Source: Ramazzottius varieornatus
Taxonomy: Eukaryota; Tardigrada; Eutardigrada; Parachela; Ramazzottiidae
Assembly: GCA_001949185.1 (NCBI GenBank)
Contig: BDGG01000003.1
Location: 1,276,725 to 1,340,724, forward strand
DNA length: 64,000 nt
Direction: 5' to 3'
Part shown: positions 22,267-37,100 of the stretch, one piece after another
Position numbering within the stretch: position 1 is the stretch's first letter
Layout of the letters: each line of letters opens with the position of its first letter
Program-made: the position numbers and the translations under genes
Notes under the pieces: generated by a model
What the model saw: only the letters and a program-made list of their open reading frames with translations
What the model was told of the DNA's origin: nothing
Databases searched by the model: none

Positions 22267-24693
22267 ATGGCCATGAACTTGGTGCATTACTTCGAGTTCT
22301 CTAACGGGTCGCAGGTCAACCAGTCTATGGACAACGTCAGTACGCTTCGCCGACATCCTCTTTCCCCTTCTTTACAGTATTTCTACATTACCTGCCTGGT
22401 CATGGAGAGTTTCTTCGGAACTCTGGGCAATATTCTTGTAGGTACTTTACCGATTCTGACTGCTAATCACAGTTCACGCAGTTTCTTTCATTTAAAAAGG
22501 TTATTGCCACTGTGTGCAGCATGCCGGCGCTCCGAACAACCGGAAACTACTTCATCGTCAACTTGTCACTGGCCGACCTCCTTGTGACCATGGTCACTCA
22601 ACCCTCCAGTATCCTCGGTAAAGGTCTATTTTGAGCTCGCGGTACCGGTGTGGGCGAGTCGACCGCTACATATTGACTTCGGCTAACACAGTTTTCACAT
22701 TTAGGGGCGCTGTTTGGAGAAGAATGGTTTGAAGCCCGACCGGTTGTGTGTTCCAGTGAGTCTTCCTCTTGATGACGTGCCAGTATGACAACAGCGTGCA
22801 GTGCTTTTACTTGTGTATGTTGGTTTACAGTCGTGGGAACTTTATGCGCAATGGGGTGCATTGCGTCGACGTGGAACATCTGTATGATATCTGTTAATAG
22901 GTAAGAAATGAGATGGTGCGACTCGCATACCAAGAGCAAGTCTCGGAATATGTCTGTATGCGTCTGGAAGTTGCTCTTCCTCCAGCTGCGAATAATCATG
23001 CAGCCTCCAGGGCGTCCGACCTTGACAGTCTCGGGGGAAAACAACGTGATTACCATCATCATATGGTCCAGAACATTTCCAATTAGGGGAGCACTGCTAG
23101 TTCCGAGCTGGAGATATAATTTTCTGATCATGCAAAAATAGAGAAAACAAGTTTTAGGGTCTGCACGAAGCGAGCATCGTGATCACTCGCAGCCACACCC
23201 ACGGCCGGCAATTAAAAATAACCACAAAGTGATCAATCTCCGACACGGAGCGGCGTTTGACTGATTAACACCCTGAGTACCAAGCTTTTTGTGTCGGCCG
23301 ACTACCAGCGTACTCACAGTGAGCACAGAACTTTAAGTGGAGGAAATTGGAAGGCGTAACCCAAATTAACCAATAGATAACTTTCAGAATTTCGAAATTG
23401 TGGAGATTGGCACGTCGTAAAGGCCAACGTGGGAAAAGTAGCCCTGGCCGTTTTGGTTTGTTTCTGCACGCACCGATGACACCAATTTTGAACCAGGCCT
23501 AGTATCGGCAGAGGAAGCTCTCCTCACTGTTTCATTGTTTTTCGAAACAGATGGTAGCTATGTATCTCGAGCAAAGACATGAAACCTAAAATACTCCCGA
23601 AACTGCCCGAAATCGTAAGGAGTTTTTCCAGCCTGCGGAAGTTGTACTGACCAGTGGTCATCAGCTGCGTTTCGGTGATAATACCGCAGACCAGGCAAAG
23701 AAAAAAGTTTGATTCAAACCGGGCAAAATGGAAATTATGGAGAGCGAAAAAGTGCCGTATTGTACTCACAATGAGTACGGTGGTAATCAGGGTGTTAACG
23801 TGATCTTTAGTCGCTCCTTCGGGCCACCAGACGTTTTGTGCTGCGTCAGCATGACTCGAGGGGAAATATTGTGTGGTTCCGGTCGGTTAAGCGTGCACGG
23901 TCCCACGGGTAATTCGTTGTCACAAGGTCGGTCCGTCTGGCAATATGATTCAGCGCGTACATGCATGAACGGAGTTCTCCGTCAAATTATTTATGAACGT
24001 AGAGGAATTGCGTTCTAACAACATGGCCTTCTTCCCAGGTACATTGTCATCTGTCGTTACCACATCTACAGTAAGATCTACACAAAGCGAAACACTATTC
24101 TACTCTGCCTGTCGGTCTGGATCCTCATCTACCTGATCGAGATGCCGAATCACATTGGCTGGGGCGACACCAGGTTCTCCGAGGTCTTCTTCGTCTGCAC
24201 CTTCGCCAACCACGTTCACTCCTTCGCCCTTTTCTACATCCTGGTGGGAGTCATGATTCCCGTCAGCGTCAGCTGCGCCGCCTACATCGGTATTTTCAAG
24301 CGAGTGCGCACCTCCAACCTGGTCCGTAATCGAATCCTGAATCGTGACGCCGTGGCATCTAAAGTACCACTGAAAGACGAGAGAATGCAGATAAGAGACT
24401 TTCACCGTAATATCCGGATTGCGCGAGCTCTTTTCAAGGTGTTCATGATCTTCTTGATCATGTGGATCCCGGTTGCCGTGCTGATCCTGATGGGAATGGG
24501 CAAGCAGGTGGACTACGTATGGTACATCCTGACCGTGCTGCTGGCTCACGGAAACAGCTCGGTCAATTGCGTGGTCTATGCCTTGTCCCTGGATCATTTC
24601 CGGGAAGGTTACACCAAGCTCTTGCACATGCGTTTTATCCGGCGAAAAGGTGTAAACAAAATAACGGCGATATATGGTAACACGGCTACCTGA
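22267..24693 (+). CDS. Rhodopsin-family GPCR, melatonin/Tre1-moody-like, copy A
   Basis: Exons 22267-22437, 22500-22617, 22705-22755, 22831-22900 and 24039-24693 join in phase to 354 residues. The ATG has a strong context (TCACC-ATGG). Three N-X-S/T sites lie in the N-terminus. Class A landmarks are GTLGNIL in helix 1, NLSLADLLV in helix 2, NRYIVICRYHIYSKIYTKRNT at the end of helix 3 (NRY in place of DRY), MWIPVAV in helix 6 and SSVNCVVY in helix 7 (NPxxY variant). The loop IYSKIYTKRN and the NRY motif recall melatonin receptors and the arthropod Tre1/moody group; the ligand is unknown. The intron before exon 5 is 1.1 kb, far larger than the others. The paralogue at 40935-43409 has the same exon structure, and long parts of exons 2 and 5 are identical in both. 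Confidence 0.88.
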
Positions 24694-25073
24694 GACAGCC
24701 CCAGTTGATCGACGACAGATGATAGTTCCGCTTTAGTCACGAACTGCATTCTGTGCCGAACTGGCGGAAGACCACCCTATTGTAGATGCAGAAGTTGCAC
24801 ATAGCTCTCATGGAATTTTACTTTAGTGTTTAATTTCCCTATTGTTCTCGAGTTTGACTGTGTGAACAGATAACAGAGCACACTTGCATAAACAAAGTAC
24901 ATTGGTTGGCTTCTTCAGCACAGAGTTTCGCTCTAGTGTTTTGTACCACGATGTATGACACGGAATATTGAATATTACTGCGCTAAAGTAATCAATAGGG
25001 TCTTCACTCCTATACGGGGACGGTGAAACAGGTGGAAGGGATCTGGTGAATGCAGTCGTTGCTATCTCTTCTT
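24694..25073. other. Interval between GPCR A and the EF-1alpha pseudogene
   Basis: This is a tail-to-tail interval with no recognised gene. Open frames here are short and on the antisense side of the pseudogene. Confidence 0.5.
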
Positions 25074-27228
<2,155 letters not shown>

Positions 27229-27624
27229 TCAAAAGACAGAGTTGGCCGGGCCGAACTCAAGCTTGAATCGAACATTGCCGTTCACATAGGCATAATATAG
27301 CCAGCTGCACACTGAATGCGCACAGATGACCTCATTACCCTACTGTACGTCGCGACTCATCGCGACGAGCTCATCGCCATGCCTGGATACGCTGATATCA
27401 CCGAAGAATTTCTACCTTGATACCCTGAAGCTCATGTCTGTGACCGTCCATCCTGTGTGAAGTTGAATTTTCGAAGCGCCAGAGGTGTCGTGTCGCGAGC
27501 AATCCATTTAGTCGTATATATAGCAGCTGGGAAATGGCAACTGCAGCCATGACGCAACACGCCGACGCGAAAAGCACGTATTAATACTGTCATGCGTCTT
27601 AAACTTCGCGATTTGCGCCATAGT

Positions 27625-27744
27625 TACTGTATGCTCTCCCGAAATTCACATACGTCACTGTTATGGTCACCGTATGAGAACTCTTTCTCTAGTTTTACAC
27701 TCTGAATGGAGTGACATACGTGAATTTCTGGAGAGTATACAGTA
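27625..27744. repeat. 120-base foldback with 35-base arms
   Basis: Bases 27625-27659 (starting TACTGTATGCTCTCCCGAA) and 27710-27744 are reverse complements with about five mismatches. The spacer is 50 bases. It is a small MITE or a hairpin relic. Confidence 0.65.
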
Positions 27745-28457
27745 GCGTGTGCTGCATGCGTCACCATACCCGTTAACTCTGCGTGTACTGTGAAACCAGT
27801 TCGCAAAGCTCAAGAAGCCTCACATTCCGCTGGAGCCAGCAGGATTTGCACGTAGATATTAGACCATGTCATTCAGACCATGTCATCGTCGATCTTGATA
27901 TCCATGCTTTCACGTGATAGCTGACTCTAGACTCTCTACAAAGTGTCAGGAAGAAAGGCGAATGATCACTTCCTGGCGCTACGGAAAATCCCTCATGGCA
28001 CTACTGTACACATGTCGTTGCTTGACCCGGACACTTTGACTCTCATCTGAACGGTGCGAAACGAAGTTCCGAACATCATACTGGCCGAGAATAGATAAAA
28101 AGCGAACTGTCAGAAACAAGTATTCTCCCCCATAATTAACGTATTGATATTTGCAGGGCAATTTTGGGCGACAACTGTACAAAGCACTTCGAACAAGTCC
28201 CCTCCTTACCTTACAATAATCACCTTTAGAATTCTATCCCAAACGGTCTAGATGTGAAATCCAATGCTCCAGTAAAAGATCGACCAGTTTTCGGGTTGAC
28301 CTGTGCAGTACCGTATGGACTGTAACACTGGTTCAACGGTAGACGATCTTCGGGATTTTCTAAAAGCCGAGAAGTGATCATTTCCCTTTCTTCCTTATAC
28401 TCTGTGGATAGAAGAGTCTCAGCTTAGTAGGAGCATGGATATCGTGGTCGGCGATTG

Positions 28458-28513
28458 AGGCACCGTTAGGTACCATAGGTCATGAGAGTGGGGGATTTTC
28501 GGGGGCTCTTTCC
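28458..28513 (+). repeat. Dispersed repeat, copy 1
   Basis: The block CCGTTAGGTACCATAGGTCA followed by GAGTGGGGGATTTTC recurs as a reverse complement at 38301-38361 with few changes. No coding sense was recognised. It is probably part of an older transposable element. Confidence 0.6.
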
Positions 28514-29602
28514 CACCGTGGGATACTTGCCAGGTGTGAGCTAAGGGCCTGAATTTGCCTGGGAACGTAATTCCGTAATTCCAAAATCTATTGATTATTT
28601 GGATTATTTTTTCAATCAGTCTGTTCAAATTACCGTATATAAGTACTACAGTAAAATACAGGCTAAACATCCATATAATCGTTTCGCAGATATGTTCCGC
28701 GTAAACAAGATTTCATAAGAGTGTAAGTGTGTGGATCTCATTTTCAAATTTGGCGACGTTTGAATCAAAAGAGGGGCCAACTCTAGAATCGAGAGTCAAA
28801 TTATAATAGAGAAAGCATGCCGAAATTTTCCAAATTTTGCTTCAGAACGTACTTTCGGGGGGATGGAACAAGGACGATAAAACAGAGCAAACTACTTGAC
28901 TGATAGCACGAACGATCGGAACGACAAATGACGCGTCAAGCAATGGCCATTTCGAGAAAATCGACTGGAAAAGTAAACTGAAGAGCGGGTTTTTATCCTA
29001 ATAGCACCTAAAGTCATTTCGCTCCATGGAACGGGGAAGAATGAAATCTTCCAGTATCTAATACCGCGGGCGGTTCGGCTTTGTTCGACCCTAAGACCGT
29101 GTATGGATATGACTGTCTGTGATGGCGCTGATGACCGACCCCCGAGCTTTTTGATGTACCCGCATAACATATGGGGCTGTCCAGGAAAAACTGCAGTTAC
29201 ATCAGTGTTGAGCAGTTATCGGGTTTTCGGTACACGGCAAAATAAAGTATTCCAGCTGTGCTTGCCGTTGAAGCATCGGTATTCTTCCAGATGTACCGTT
29301 AATACGTCCGGTGAAGCGCGGATTAATATGGGTTACTTGAGGTATTCGGTAAAACAAATTCTAAGCCGTTGAGAAACACCGCCAAAAATTAAATCGCTAT
29401 TCATAACAACTGTTACTCAACTAAATTCATTAGACTGCAAAACTGGAACATACGCTACATTTCCGTGCGGAAATGTAACGAGAGAGATTCTTGGATGTAA
29501 TTTTGTTGTACACTTTGCTGTCTATCAAGTCACTGCTTGTAAACACGCGTTCAGACTTTCCCGAGGGTGCAGGGGTAGACGTGAACTGCAGTTCCAGCCT
29601 AA

Positions 29603-29746
29603 CGAGGGGATTATGCCTGTCCCCACCTCTTTTTGGTCAAACTGTCCTGGCGGAACGAGAGAGGAGAGTCTCTTTCAGGATCTGAGCCATGAGCTAAATC
29701 CCGCGTCGATCCTGGAACAAACTACAGGGACTCGGGAGTGACGTCA
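29603..29746 (+). repeat. Left terminal inverted repeat of the DDE_1 transposon
   Basis: It pairs with 31816-31960 over nearly its whole length. Differences are mainly single bases, such as TTTTTGG against TTATTGG and CATGAGC against CGTGAGC. Confidence 0.85.
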
Positions 29747-29904
29747 AAAGTAGGGCGGTATATAAGCAGAGTAATGAACAATCAAGACTTGATTGTTCGA
29801 TGGTTGATTCGGTTGTTGATTGAGCCTGTGCTTCCTGCTCATCAAGTTTTCTGTTGTTTTTCAACCTTCTCTCATTTGCTCATTCATTCCTGCGCTTCTC
29901 TGAA

Positions 29905-31722
29905 ATGGAATCCATCAACTTGCTGAATGTTATCAAGCTGCTGTAATGGGACTACAAACTGCACTACCGTATCGACGACTTTCCAAGCGAAGCTGACAGG
30001 CAGTTCAAGGACATCGTTAAAGGTAATCTTGCTGTGCACTGGAGCTCAAAAACAAAAAAGATACTAATTTGATTCGTAATCTTTCCTAGATTTCATCGAC
30101 TCGAAGATCACCCAAAGTGTTACTCCTGTGTATGCCGTTGAAGAAGACCTCCAGTATGATCTGCAGATCCGCGTCGAGTCATTTTCAAGATTACGAAGCA
30201 TCTGTTGTCCAGTGCAACCTGCTGAATGGCCGGAGTGAAGCTGACTTCGACGTTACGGAACCTGATAGACTGCTTGAGCCTGTTTCTAGCGGAACTGAAC
30301 CTTCTCCCCATGAGCTATACATCCCACGACTTCCTAACCCCAAGCTTCCAGTGGATCAGTTAGTCAACTTGGAGTACAAGAAACGTGCGATTACATACTG
30401 GAGAAACGCCGTGAAGAAGAAGCGTCTCACGTTGGCCACTGTTCGGAGAAGTTTTGGTAAAGTAACCAGCATACAGCAGCTGTACGACTGGGAAAAGCAG
30501 GTAGTGGAAGGCGGTTCCAGGCTGGACAAGTTGAAGGCTCTACGTTTGGATGTCGGTAAGCAGTTCTTCCTCGCTAAAAGGACAAGCAAGTGGTCAAGGA
30601 TTTGGACTTACGTCGATGGGCTCTCACTGCGAACGAAACGGTGAACTTGGCCGGTTTCACTGCTTCCCCAGACTGGATCGGAAAACTCAAACGGTACCAA
30701 CAGTTTTTGTGCTTCGATTTCCTTCAAAAACGAAATTAATATTTTCTAGATATTATGGGATCGTTGACCGGAAAATAACCAAGTTCATCATCAAGAAATC
30801 CATACAAGAAGCGCCTCACGTCAAGGAAAGTACTGAAGCCTGCGTTGCGCTTGTCAGATCAAGGATCGCAGAGTACGGGTTAGACTGTCTGTGGAATGCG
30901 GATCAGTCAGGCTTTGAATATGAGATGAGACCAGGAAGAACTTTGGAAACTGCTGGAGTAAAACACGTGGAAGCGATCACCCAGTCGGAGAATTCCATGA
31001 CACATAGCTACACTGTGATGATGGCGGTCTCCCCGGGCAGGCGTAAGTTTCCTGTTCTTTTCCTAACGCTGAAGGAAGAGAAAGGAGTGTTTGGTCCAAT
31101 CGTGTCGAGAACGATGTTCAAGGCTGATAATCGGTATGTCACTGCTTCGACATCCGGGAAGATGACCAAGAAGCTCTACTTACAGTGGTCAGAAAAAGTT
31201 CTTTTCCCTCATATGGAAGAGCGGTGCATTTTCTTGGCCGACGCGTGGAAGACCTTCACCGATCAAGATTCTGTGATTGAACTGAAACCGGAAGAGCTGG
31301 AGTACGAAATGCTGACCACCCCTCCGAAAGTTACCGGTCAAATTCAACCGTTGGATGTGTTATGCTTTAGGATGTACAAAGGCTGCTTCAAGAAGATATC
31401 CGACTTTGTCTTTTTGCACGATTTACCCGTTCAAGTGCATCATCGCGATGTGATTTTGAGATTGCACGCTTTGCTGTATCAACAGTTTCAGTCGCCCAGG
31501 TTCGAAAATTTGATAGCTGAAGCTTGGCATAAGTCGGGATATACCGACGAACGTTTCATGTATGTTAATCCAGCCAAGTTTATGTTTGATAAGCTGAAAG
31601 GCAGTTGTCTTCACGAGAACTGCAGAGACATTGTTCTTCTGGTTGGCGGGTGGTGCAAGGCCCGTCTTTGCTTCCATCACTTTTATGACGCTTATCATTT
31701 CTGTACTATCTATTTGCCGTAA
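29905..31722 (+). pseudogene. Transposase of the DDE_1 element, probably inactivated
   Basis: The catalytic part is a long open frame ending at 31722. It has NADQSGFEYE (first Asp), FLADAW (second Asp) and GQIQPLDVLCFR (third Asp), with GRTLE and THSYT between, the pattern of the DDE_1 superfamily. Upstream, FTASPDWIGKLKRYYGIVDR is the CENP-B-type DNA-binding motif. It is split by a 56-base intron at about 30700-30755 with good splice sites. The N-terminal part (about 30200-30545: LVNLEYKKRAITYWRNAVKK...) is open, but joining it needs frame changes near 30177 and 30560. The first ATG frame from 29905 meets a stop (CTG TAA) after 13 codons. More introns could explain part of this; otherwise the copy is inactivated at its 5' end. 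Confidence 0.7.
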
Positions 31723-31815
31723 CAAGTTTGTTTACTGATGGGCTTCAGGGTTTGTTTGTTAGGTCTAACGTGGACCTACGAGACAGCACGTTTCTACGCT
31801 ATTGGCATAAATTTC

Positions 31816-31960
31816 TGACGTCACTCCCGAGTCCCTGTAGTTCGTTCCAGGATCGACGCGGGATTTAGCTCACGGGCTCAGATCCTAGAAGAGACTCTCC
31901 TCTCTCGTTCCGCCAGGACAGTTTGACCAATAAGAGGTGGGGACAGGCATAATCCCCTCG
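31816..31960 (-). repeat. Right terminal inverted repeat of the DDE_1 transposon
   Basis: This is the reverse complement of the left repeat. It begins just after the transposase stop region and ends at CCCCTCG before the flanking TAA. Confidence 0.85.
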
Positions 31961-31963
31961 TAA

Positions 31964-34900
31964 AAAGTCTGTTGTTATAAGAACTAACACAAGAAATCAA
32001 GTCAGCATACCCACAGGCAGTGGGTGCACCAACTGGTCATGTATACGGAGCGCACATGGGCCCACTCATGTAGTAGACGTGCACGTTTGGCCTGTATTCA
32101 TGTTTACGCACACGAATCGATGGGCTTTTCGTTTCCACCAAGAACCGTGCGCAATTGTGGGGAAGGCAGACTGCGCTAGACTAATTTTCCGAGTTTTCTG
32201 CTGTACTTCCGGTATTTGCCGGCAAGCTTGAGCAGCCGCTGGTACAGGGTAATTACCTGAGATACCTCCCGTAAGGTATCCTTATCGCATCTCAGTACTC
32301 TGTCAAACATCGTTACTCCGAAATCGGTACCAGTTACAGGTATTACCGGACTGCTGCTTCCCGCATCTTCCGATTGCACTCTCAAGCCATCTGCCGGGTT
32401 CCAGAGTGACGTTCTTTTCCAGTTGATACGACGTTGTGCCTTGCAGCGTGATTCAGCTTCACAGCTGATCTCGCGTGCAAGGCCTGGTGCTGACAGCCTT
32501 CCGAACTTTGGTTGCTTCTTTCGCGGTTCAGAGCCGGATGTTTTCGCGAGACTTCCGTGTTCATACGGACTGAGACAGCTCCCCGTAATATTGATCCTTC
32601 ACCATCAGTGTTGCGGGTCCCTTATGTTAGGTTTAGACCCAGGTTCCGAAGCATTTGGGTAATCTATGAGGTGTCGAGGATCTTCTTGCCGGATGGTTCT
32701 TGTAAGTCGGATGTCTCTTCCTGTACCTCCTCCTCTTCATCTTTCTTTCAGGGATTTGTGGCCAGGGCACGTCAGGCAACGCCGAACCTGACTCGAGAGA
32801 TCGATAGCTTCTCGTGGGGTGTTACGCTGACTCCGTTAACACAGGGTAATACCGATACCGCGTCCGGCACTGCAGTTACATTTCGCTATGCCTCATGTTT
32901 CAGTTACACATCTGTTTTTTCTCGTACCTTGACAGCGGTCTGGCTCGACTTCCTCCTACCATAAATTAGTCGCTGGCCATCCTTCTTTCATCCAGAGCTG
33001 AGGTTAAACTCAAACGTACAACGGGAAGAGACTCCATGATTTCCTCTAGTACGTTGAGTTTTAAAAGAACTTCCCTTCATATTCCTTATAAGAATTTTCT
33101 CAATGAATTACTTCCCAGCCTCGGCTCTGTCTTGGAGTATTACCCATAAGTTGCTTTCACTTCGTTGCAAAACGTTCGCGAGATCCAACGACCACAAAAT
33201 TTCTGGTGAACGCAGCTTGAAACTTATTGAATCCCCTATGTATTTGCGGAAAAACTGAGCTGTGGCACTGATATCGTTCGGTGTCACGCGTACGCTTGGA
33301 ATGTGCAGTTAAAATCAACAATCAAGTTAGACCCACGTCCTTATCTACCGAGGTAGGAGAACGCCACGTGACCCAACATGAATCAGTGAAATAGCAAAAT
33401 TGTTAGTCACGCCAACAAACGGTACCTCAGCACCAGAAAGACATTCTCGAGACCTGGAAGTCGGTGGATCGACTCGTGATCCGCGTTACATTTTCTAATA
33501 TTTATAACTAGAATTAATAACTAGTATTATTTTTCGGCGCAGTAAGCCAAAACATGAGATGACCCAAATTTCAGCGGGAACTGTCGTCGCAGAAAGATAC
33601 GTAAAAGGGTGTGCAGCCTACTTGGATGGTCCATCTCAAAGTGCAGCAGTGATCGGCTGCAGAGCTTGTGAAAACGTTCGACGCGCAATTGCGCGGAGAT
33701 GTGACTTTCATTGTGCGGTTGATTCATCCAAGCAAACAGAACAGCACGCTCTGGGCATTGACTTTTGCTCGAAGCTTCTACCGATCATGCGAGTTAGTTT
33801 CTTCTCCTTTTCCATCGTTTTGTTTCCAAATTCGCTGAGAGATACTGGATAAGTCGCGGTCGAAACTACGAAATTAAACGAGCGAAGGCTGAAAAATCTC
33901 GAACCAAATTGCAATATGTACCGTGGGTCGGTATACCTGGTTGGGCTTCTTGGTCACGCTATCTTTCAGTTACTTCGCGGATGAAAACCTTTCAAAACTT
34001 TAACTTCGCTTTCCGTTCGGTAACTCAATATTCCGCACGACAAGAATTTGGTAGATAATAGTACCGTACTCCAAATGGCAGCCAAGTGGTTTCACGAAAA
34101 TTTCCAAACAAATTCTTGAGGGGCGGGGGCGTTTCGACAGTTCAATTTGTTGTAGTCAACCATGCCGTTACCGGGTTTCGGTATCAGAAGCCTAGACTGT
34201 CTGGCGTGCACTGCAAGACACAGCAGCTTTTGCCTTAACGCCTTGCCTATCGATAAACGGCCAGCACAATTCGGGCAATGCATACTCTAGATCAATGTTC
34301 GTTGGCAAATCTGCTAGACCTGTATTTACTGACCGAAAGTAGACTTGTCTGGCGAGTATGCCGGAATGAGCCGTGGATAAAGGTCTAGAGAAGGACAATG
34401 TTGACTTATAAATCCAACGTGATTACTCGATAACTAATCGCAAAGGAAAGGCGCACAGCGATAGAGGCTGACCGTTGGAGAAATCTTCGGCTCAGTGGAG
34501 CTGACGGTTCATAAAGCTGAGAAAGATGGGGAGCCGTGGCGCTTCTTTGACGCGAAATACAAAAAGTCTGTCAAAAGACTGCATCAAAAGGCGCACCACC
34601 CATCAGGACGCTGACCGCTAGTGCCAAAGGGAGGAGCGTGAACCGTGGGTGTTCCTCGCGAAGGTCGGAGACTCAGAACTTGTTGTTCCAGGCTATACGC
34701 CGCCGTAACGACCACCAGCACCTGCGTATGACGTAAACACCGTGACTGCATTACGTAATTAGTGTCACTCAATGTTAAGCCAAAAAGTTCAGAGCAATAA
34801 GCAATATCGGAATTGGCTATGTGGTATGACGTCACAACCGACTGAGCCACCCTCCAACTTTTCCCATTGGGCGAAAACATTTGGCCGAAAATCTCCTTTT

Positions 34901-35220
34901 TCGCTTGTTTATTTCGCCAGTCTTGGAGGCAAAGAAGTAGGTAAACCACATTTTGTGTCATCCTCTTAACACTGAATTTGCAGTTCAGAATGCTGCGAAC
35001 TACCGCGTTTCATCACGAGTTTCGAACTCGAAGAAACGTTGTGCACGGCATAGCTATGAATGTGCTTTTCGCGTCCCACTAGAAGGTAATGTATTCCCTC
35101 TATAGTTTCGCGCAGTCACAAGACGCGCTAGTAAATTGACTCTGCCAAGGTTTTACCGTACAATTGGCTGGTTATCTGATTATCGCCTGTTTCCGTTCCA
35201 CTTTTTGCACGGTTTCTTGT
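31964..35220. other. No gene recognised
   Basis: About 3.3 kb without a supported gene. The best frames are a minus frame at 32176-32385 without an ATG, a plus frame at 32512-32964 that crosses a possible 54-base intron, and a minus frame at 34584-34961. None has a recognised domain. A local AT-rich repeat (TAACTAGAATTAATAACTAG) lies near 33505-33525. Confidence 0.5.
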
Positions 35221-35226
35221 TTCTGA

Positions 35227-36680
35227 ATGTCTGAATCGAAGCATGTGTTAGGTTTCTTATCGCAACGGCTTGTGGAACTCATAGATATTAGTCACTCTGC
35301 TGAGGAAACGATCCGTCATGTCGGTGCCTTGGAAAGGTGGGAGGGAAGCCTTCGGAGTTATGCTCGAGCAATCGGAATTCCGGAATCGACACTGTGTGTT
35401 CGGAAGTAAGGACTGTCTCCACTTTTTCTCGGAACCACGAGTGTTCCTTCAATGAATTTTGCAATTCTTGGGTCGAACTGTGCAAAGAAGACGGTTCACC
35501 CTGAGCTCGACGAAGAAGTGTACAGCCGATATCGAGACCGCCTTTCAAACCAGCTCAAGACTTCGATTTGATGAGCATGCCTCTTGCCGTTGCTACTGAA
35601 AGAGGCGTACCGGGTGCAGGACTTCGAAAGAACGGGCACAAATGTTCACAAAATGACACGGAATTGTTCGGTGACTGGAATCTACAACGAAGATTGGCCG
35701 AAAGTTCGTGAAAACAGATGAAGACAAGGTGAGAAACGTGCTTACTACGGTATCCCACGTGACGGTATGAAAATTTTTCTTGAAGCATTGTTGCTCACTC
35801 TGGCATAACGATTTTTAACATCATGCGCAAACTAACTGGCCATTTGGCGTTTCTTTCTGCAGATCCAAGAGGAGGTTTTTCTACACAGCATTCTCGAAGC
35901 TGTCTTCATAAAGGAGTCTCGTTCTTACTGAATCAAGAACATGGATCGGACTTCCTTCAGACTGCAAAAGGGCTACAAAAAGATGTTGTATTCTAAAGGA
36001 GCAAAGGAAATTCCAGTAGTCCAGCTTCTAGGCGAACCAAGAATATCTGTCGGTTTGCCTCACAATCTGCGCCGACTGCTCAAAATGCCCTGCCTCCATC
36101 GTGTTTGAGGGCAACAAAGAGGCCGGAGAGCTTTCCTCAAGGATTCTGAACAAGTTTATCATTCCCGAAAACCTCCGTATCTACAATACTCGTTAGGAAT
36201 GGTGAAATTCCGTTTTGATCAGTTCTGGAGCGAAAAACTGTTCGACGAAAGACATAACGTTGGTACTTTGGTTCGGTATCGCGCACCAGCTCAAAATAGC
36301 TTTGAAAGTCAGGTCTTACTGCAATACCTTGACATCGAAGACGAGTTCATTCCAGCAGGACTCATAGGCACCCATCAACCTCTTGATGTAGGCGTCTCTT
36401 GAAGCCAGGCCGTCGAGTTTGTTTTATGGATTTTTTTCCGCAAGCTCGGGAAAAATTAAGGTTTCTACAGCAGAAAATGCTTTCGTTGAAGCTCAAATCC
36501 TGCCAGTCTTTGCACGTATCAGCTACTCAGGAGGGATTTTGGATAGTCCTGATGAGTTAGACGCGTCTTTCGAGTGTAGTTCCACTTCGCTGCAAGATTC
36601 TTTCACAGATGACTACAGCGTTACTGTGCACGATGATCGACTAGCAAGTCAGACGAAGAGACTTTTCTGTTCCCGGCGGT
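35227..36680 (+). pseudogene. Decayed transposase of a second DDE_1 element
   Basis: In order on the plus strand there is a helix-turn-helix-like start (RSYARAIGIPESTLCVRK, 35227-35409). Next is a catalytic fragment with NMDRTSFRLQKG and KGAKEIP, then TICADCSKCPASIVFEGNK (about 35940-36120, split by frame changes). FRFDQFWSEKLF and GTHQPLDVGVS (36199-36402) follow; the latter is the third-Asp region of DDE_1 transposases. Stops and frameshifts separate the pieces. It differs in sequence from the 29603-31960 element, so it belongs to another family. No terminal repeats were found. Confidence 0.6.
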
Positions 36681-36995
36681 TTTAGTTCACTTACGTGTAA
36701 TATGACTGCGCGAAACCACGCCACAGCTCTTCGGCAAAGTGTGCCACCACCAGAACCAGCTAACACCCGGGTGTTGGCAGTTGGTAGTTTTCCGAAACCA
36801 GGTGCCCACTTACCGTTCCGGTTTCGAACTCCTCAGACTGCCCTGGATGGACTCAGACGAATTTACCCATAAGTACGTAATCAGGTAATCAACCTAACCG
36901 TGTGTGATACTGCACATTAATGCTCGACTGATTGACAGCTGACCGTTGATTGGCCCGTCTGCCGCGTGCTCACTACCAGGGACGGATTCACGCGT

Positions 36996-37100
36996 ACGAC
37001 TGTGTAGAGGATCGTACATACTGAGGATCAGAGATCCTATCAGTTGATCTTCCCCCGTAGCGGGATGATCGAAAGCGGATCTTAACTTTCTAAAACGGCC
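36996..37100 (-). repeat. Dispersed repeat related to the gap palindrome
   Basis: The reverse complement of this stretch matches 39742-39850 over about 105 bases. Both carry GATCATCCCGCTAC, GATC(A)xCTGAT and GATCCTC. Divergence is moderate. It shows that the palindrome near 40 kb belongs to a multicopy family. Confidence 0.6.

Larger units (their letters stand above)
29603..31960 (+). mobile_element. DDE_1 (pogo/CENP-B-like) DNA transposon with long terminal inverted repeats
   Basis: The element is 2358 bases. Its ends (CGAGGGGATTATGCCTGTCC and the reverse complement) open inverted repeats of about 144 bases, 29603-29746 and 31816-31960, with only a handful of differences. TAA flanks both sides (29600-29602 and 31961-31963), fitting a TA-based target duplication. 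The interior encodes one transposase on the plus strand. High arm identity points to recent activity. Pogo-type elements usually have short terminal repeats, so repeats this long are unusual for the group. Confidence 0.88.

Noticed and set aside
32512-32964. Plus-strand frame of 150 codons crossing a possible 54-base intron
   Set aside because: No domain, no good start and no matching upstream exon; kept only as a note.
34584-34961. Minus-strand frame of 125 codons
   Set aside because: No recognised domain and no start context; flanked by non-coding DNA.
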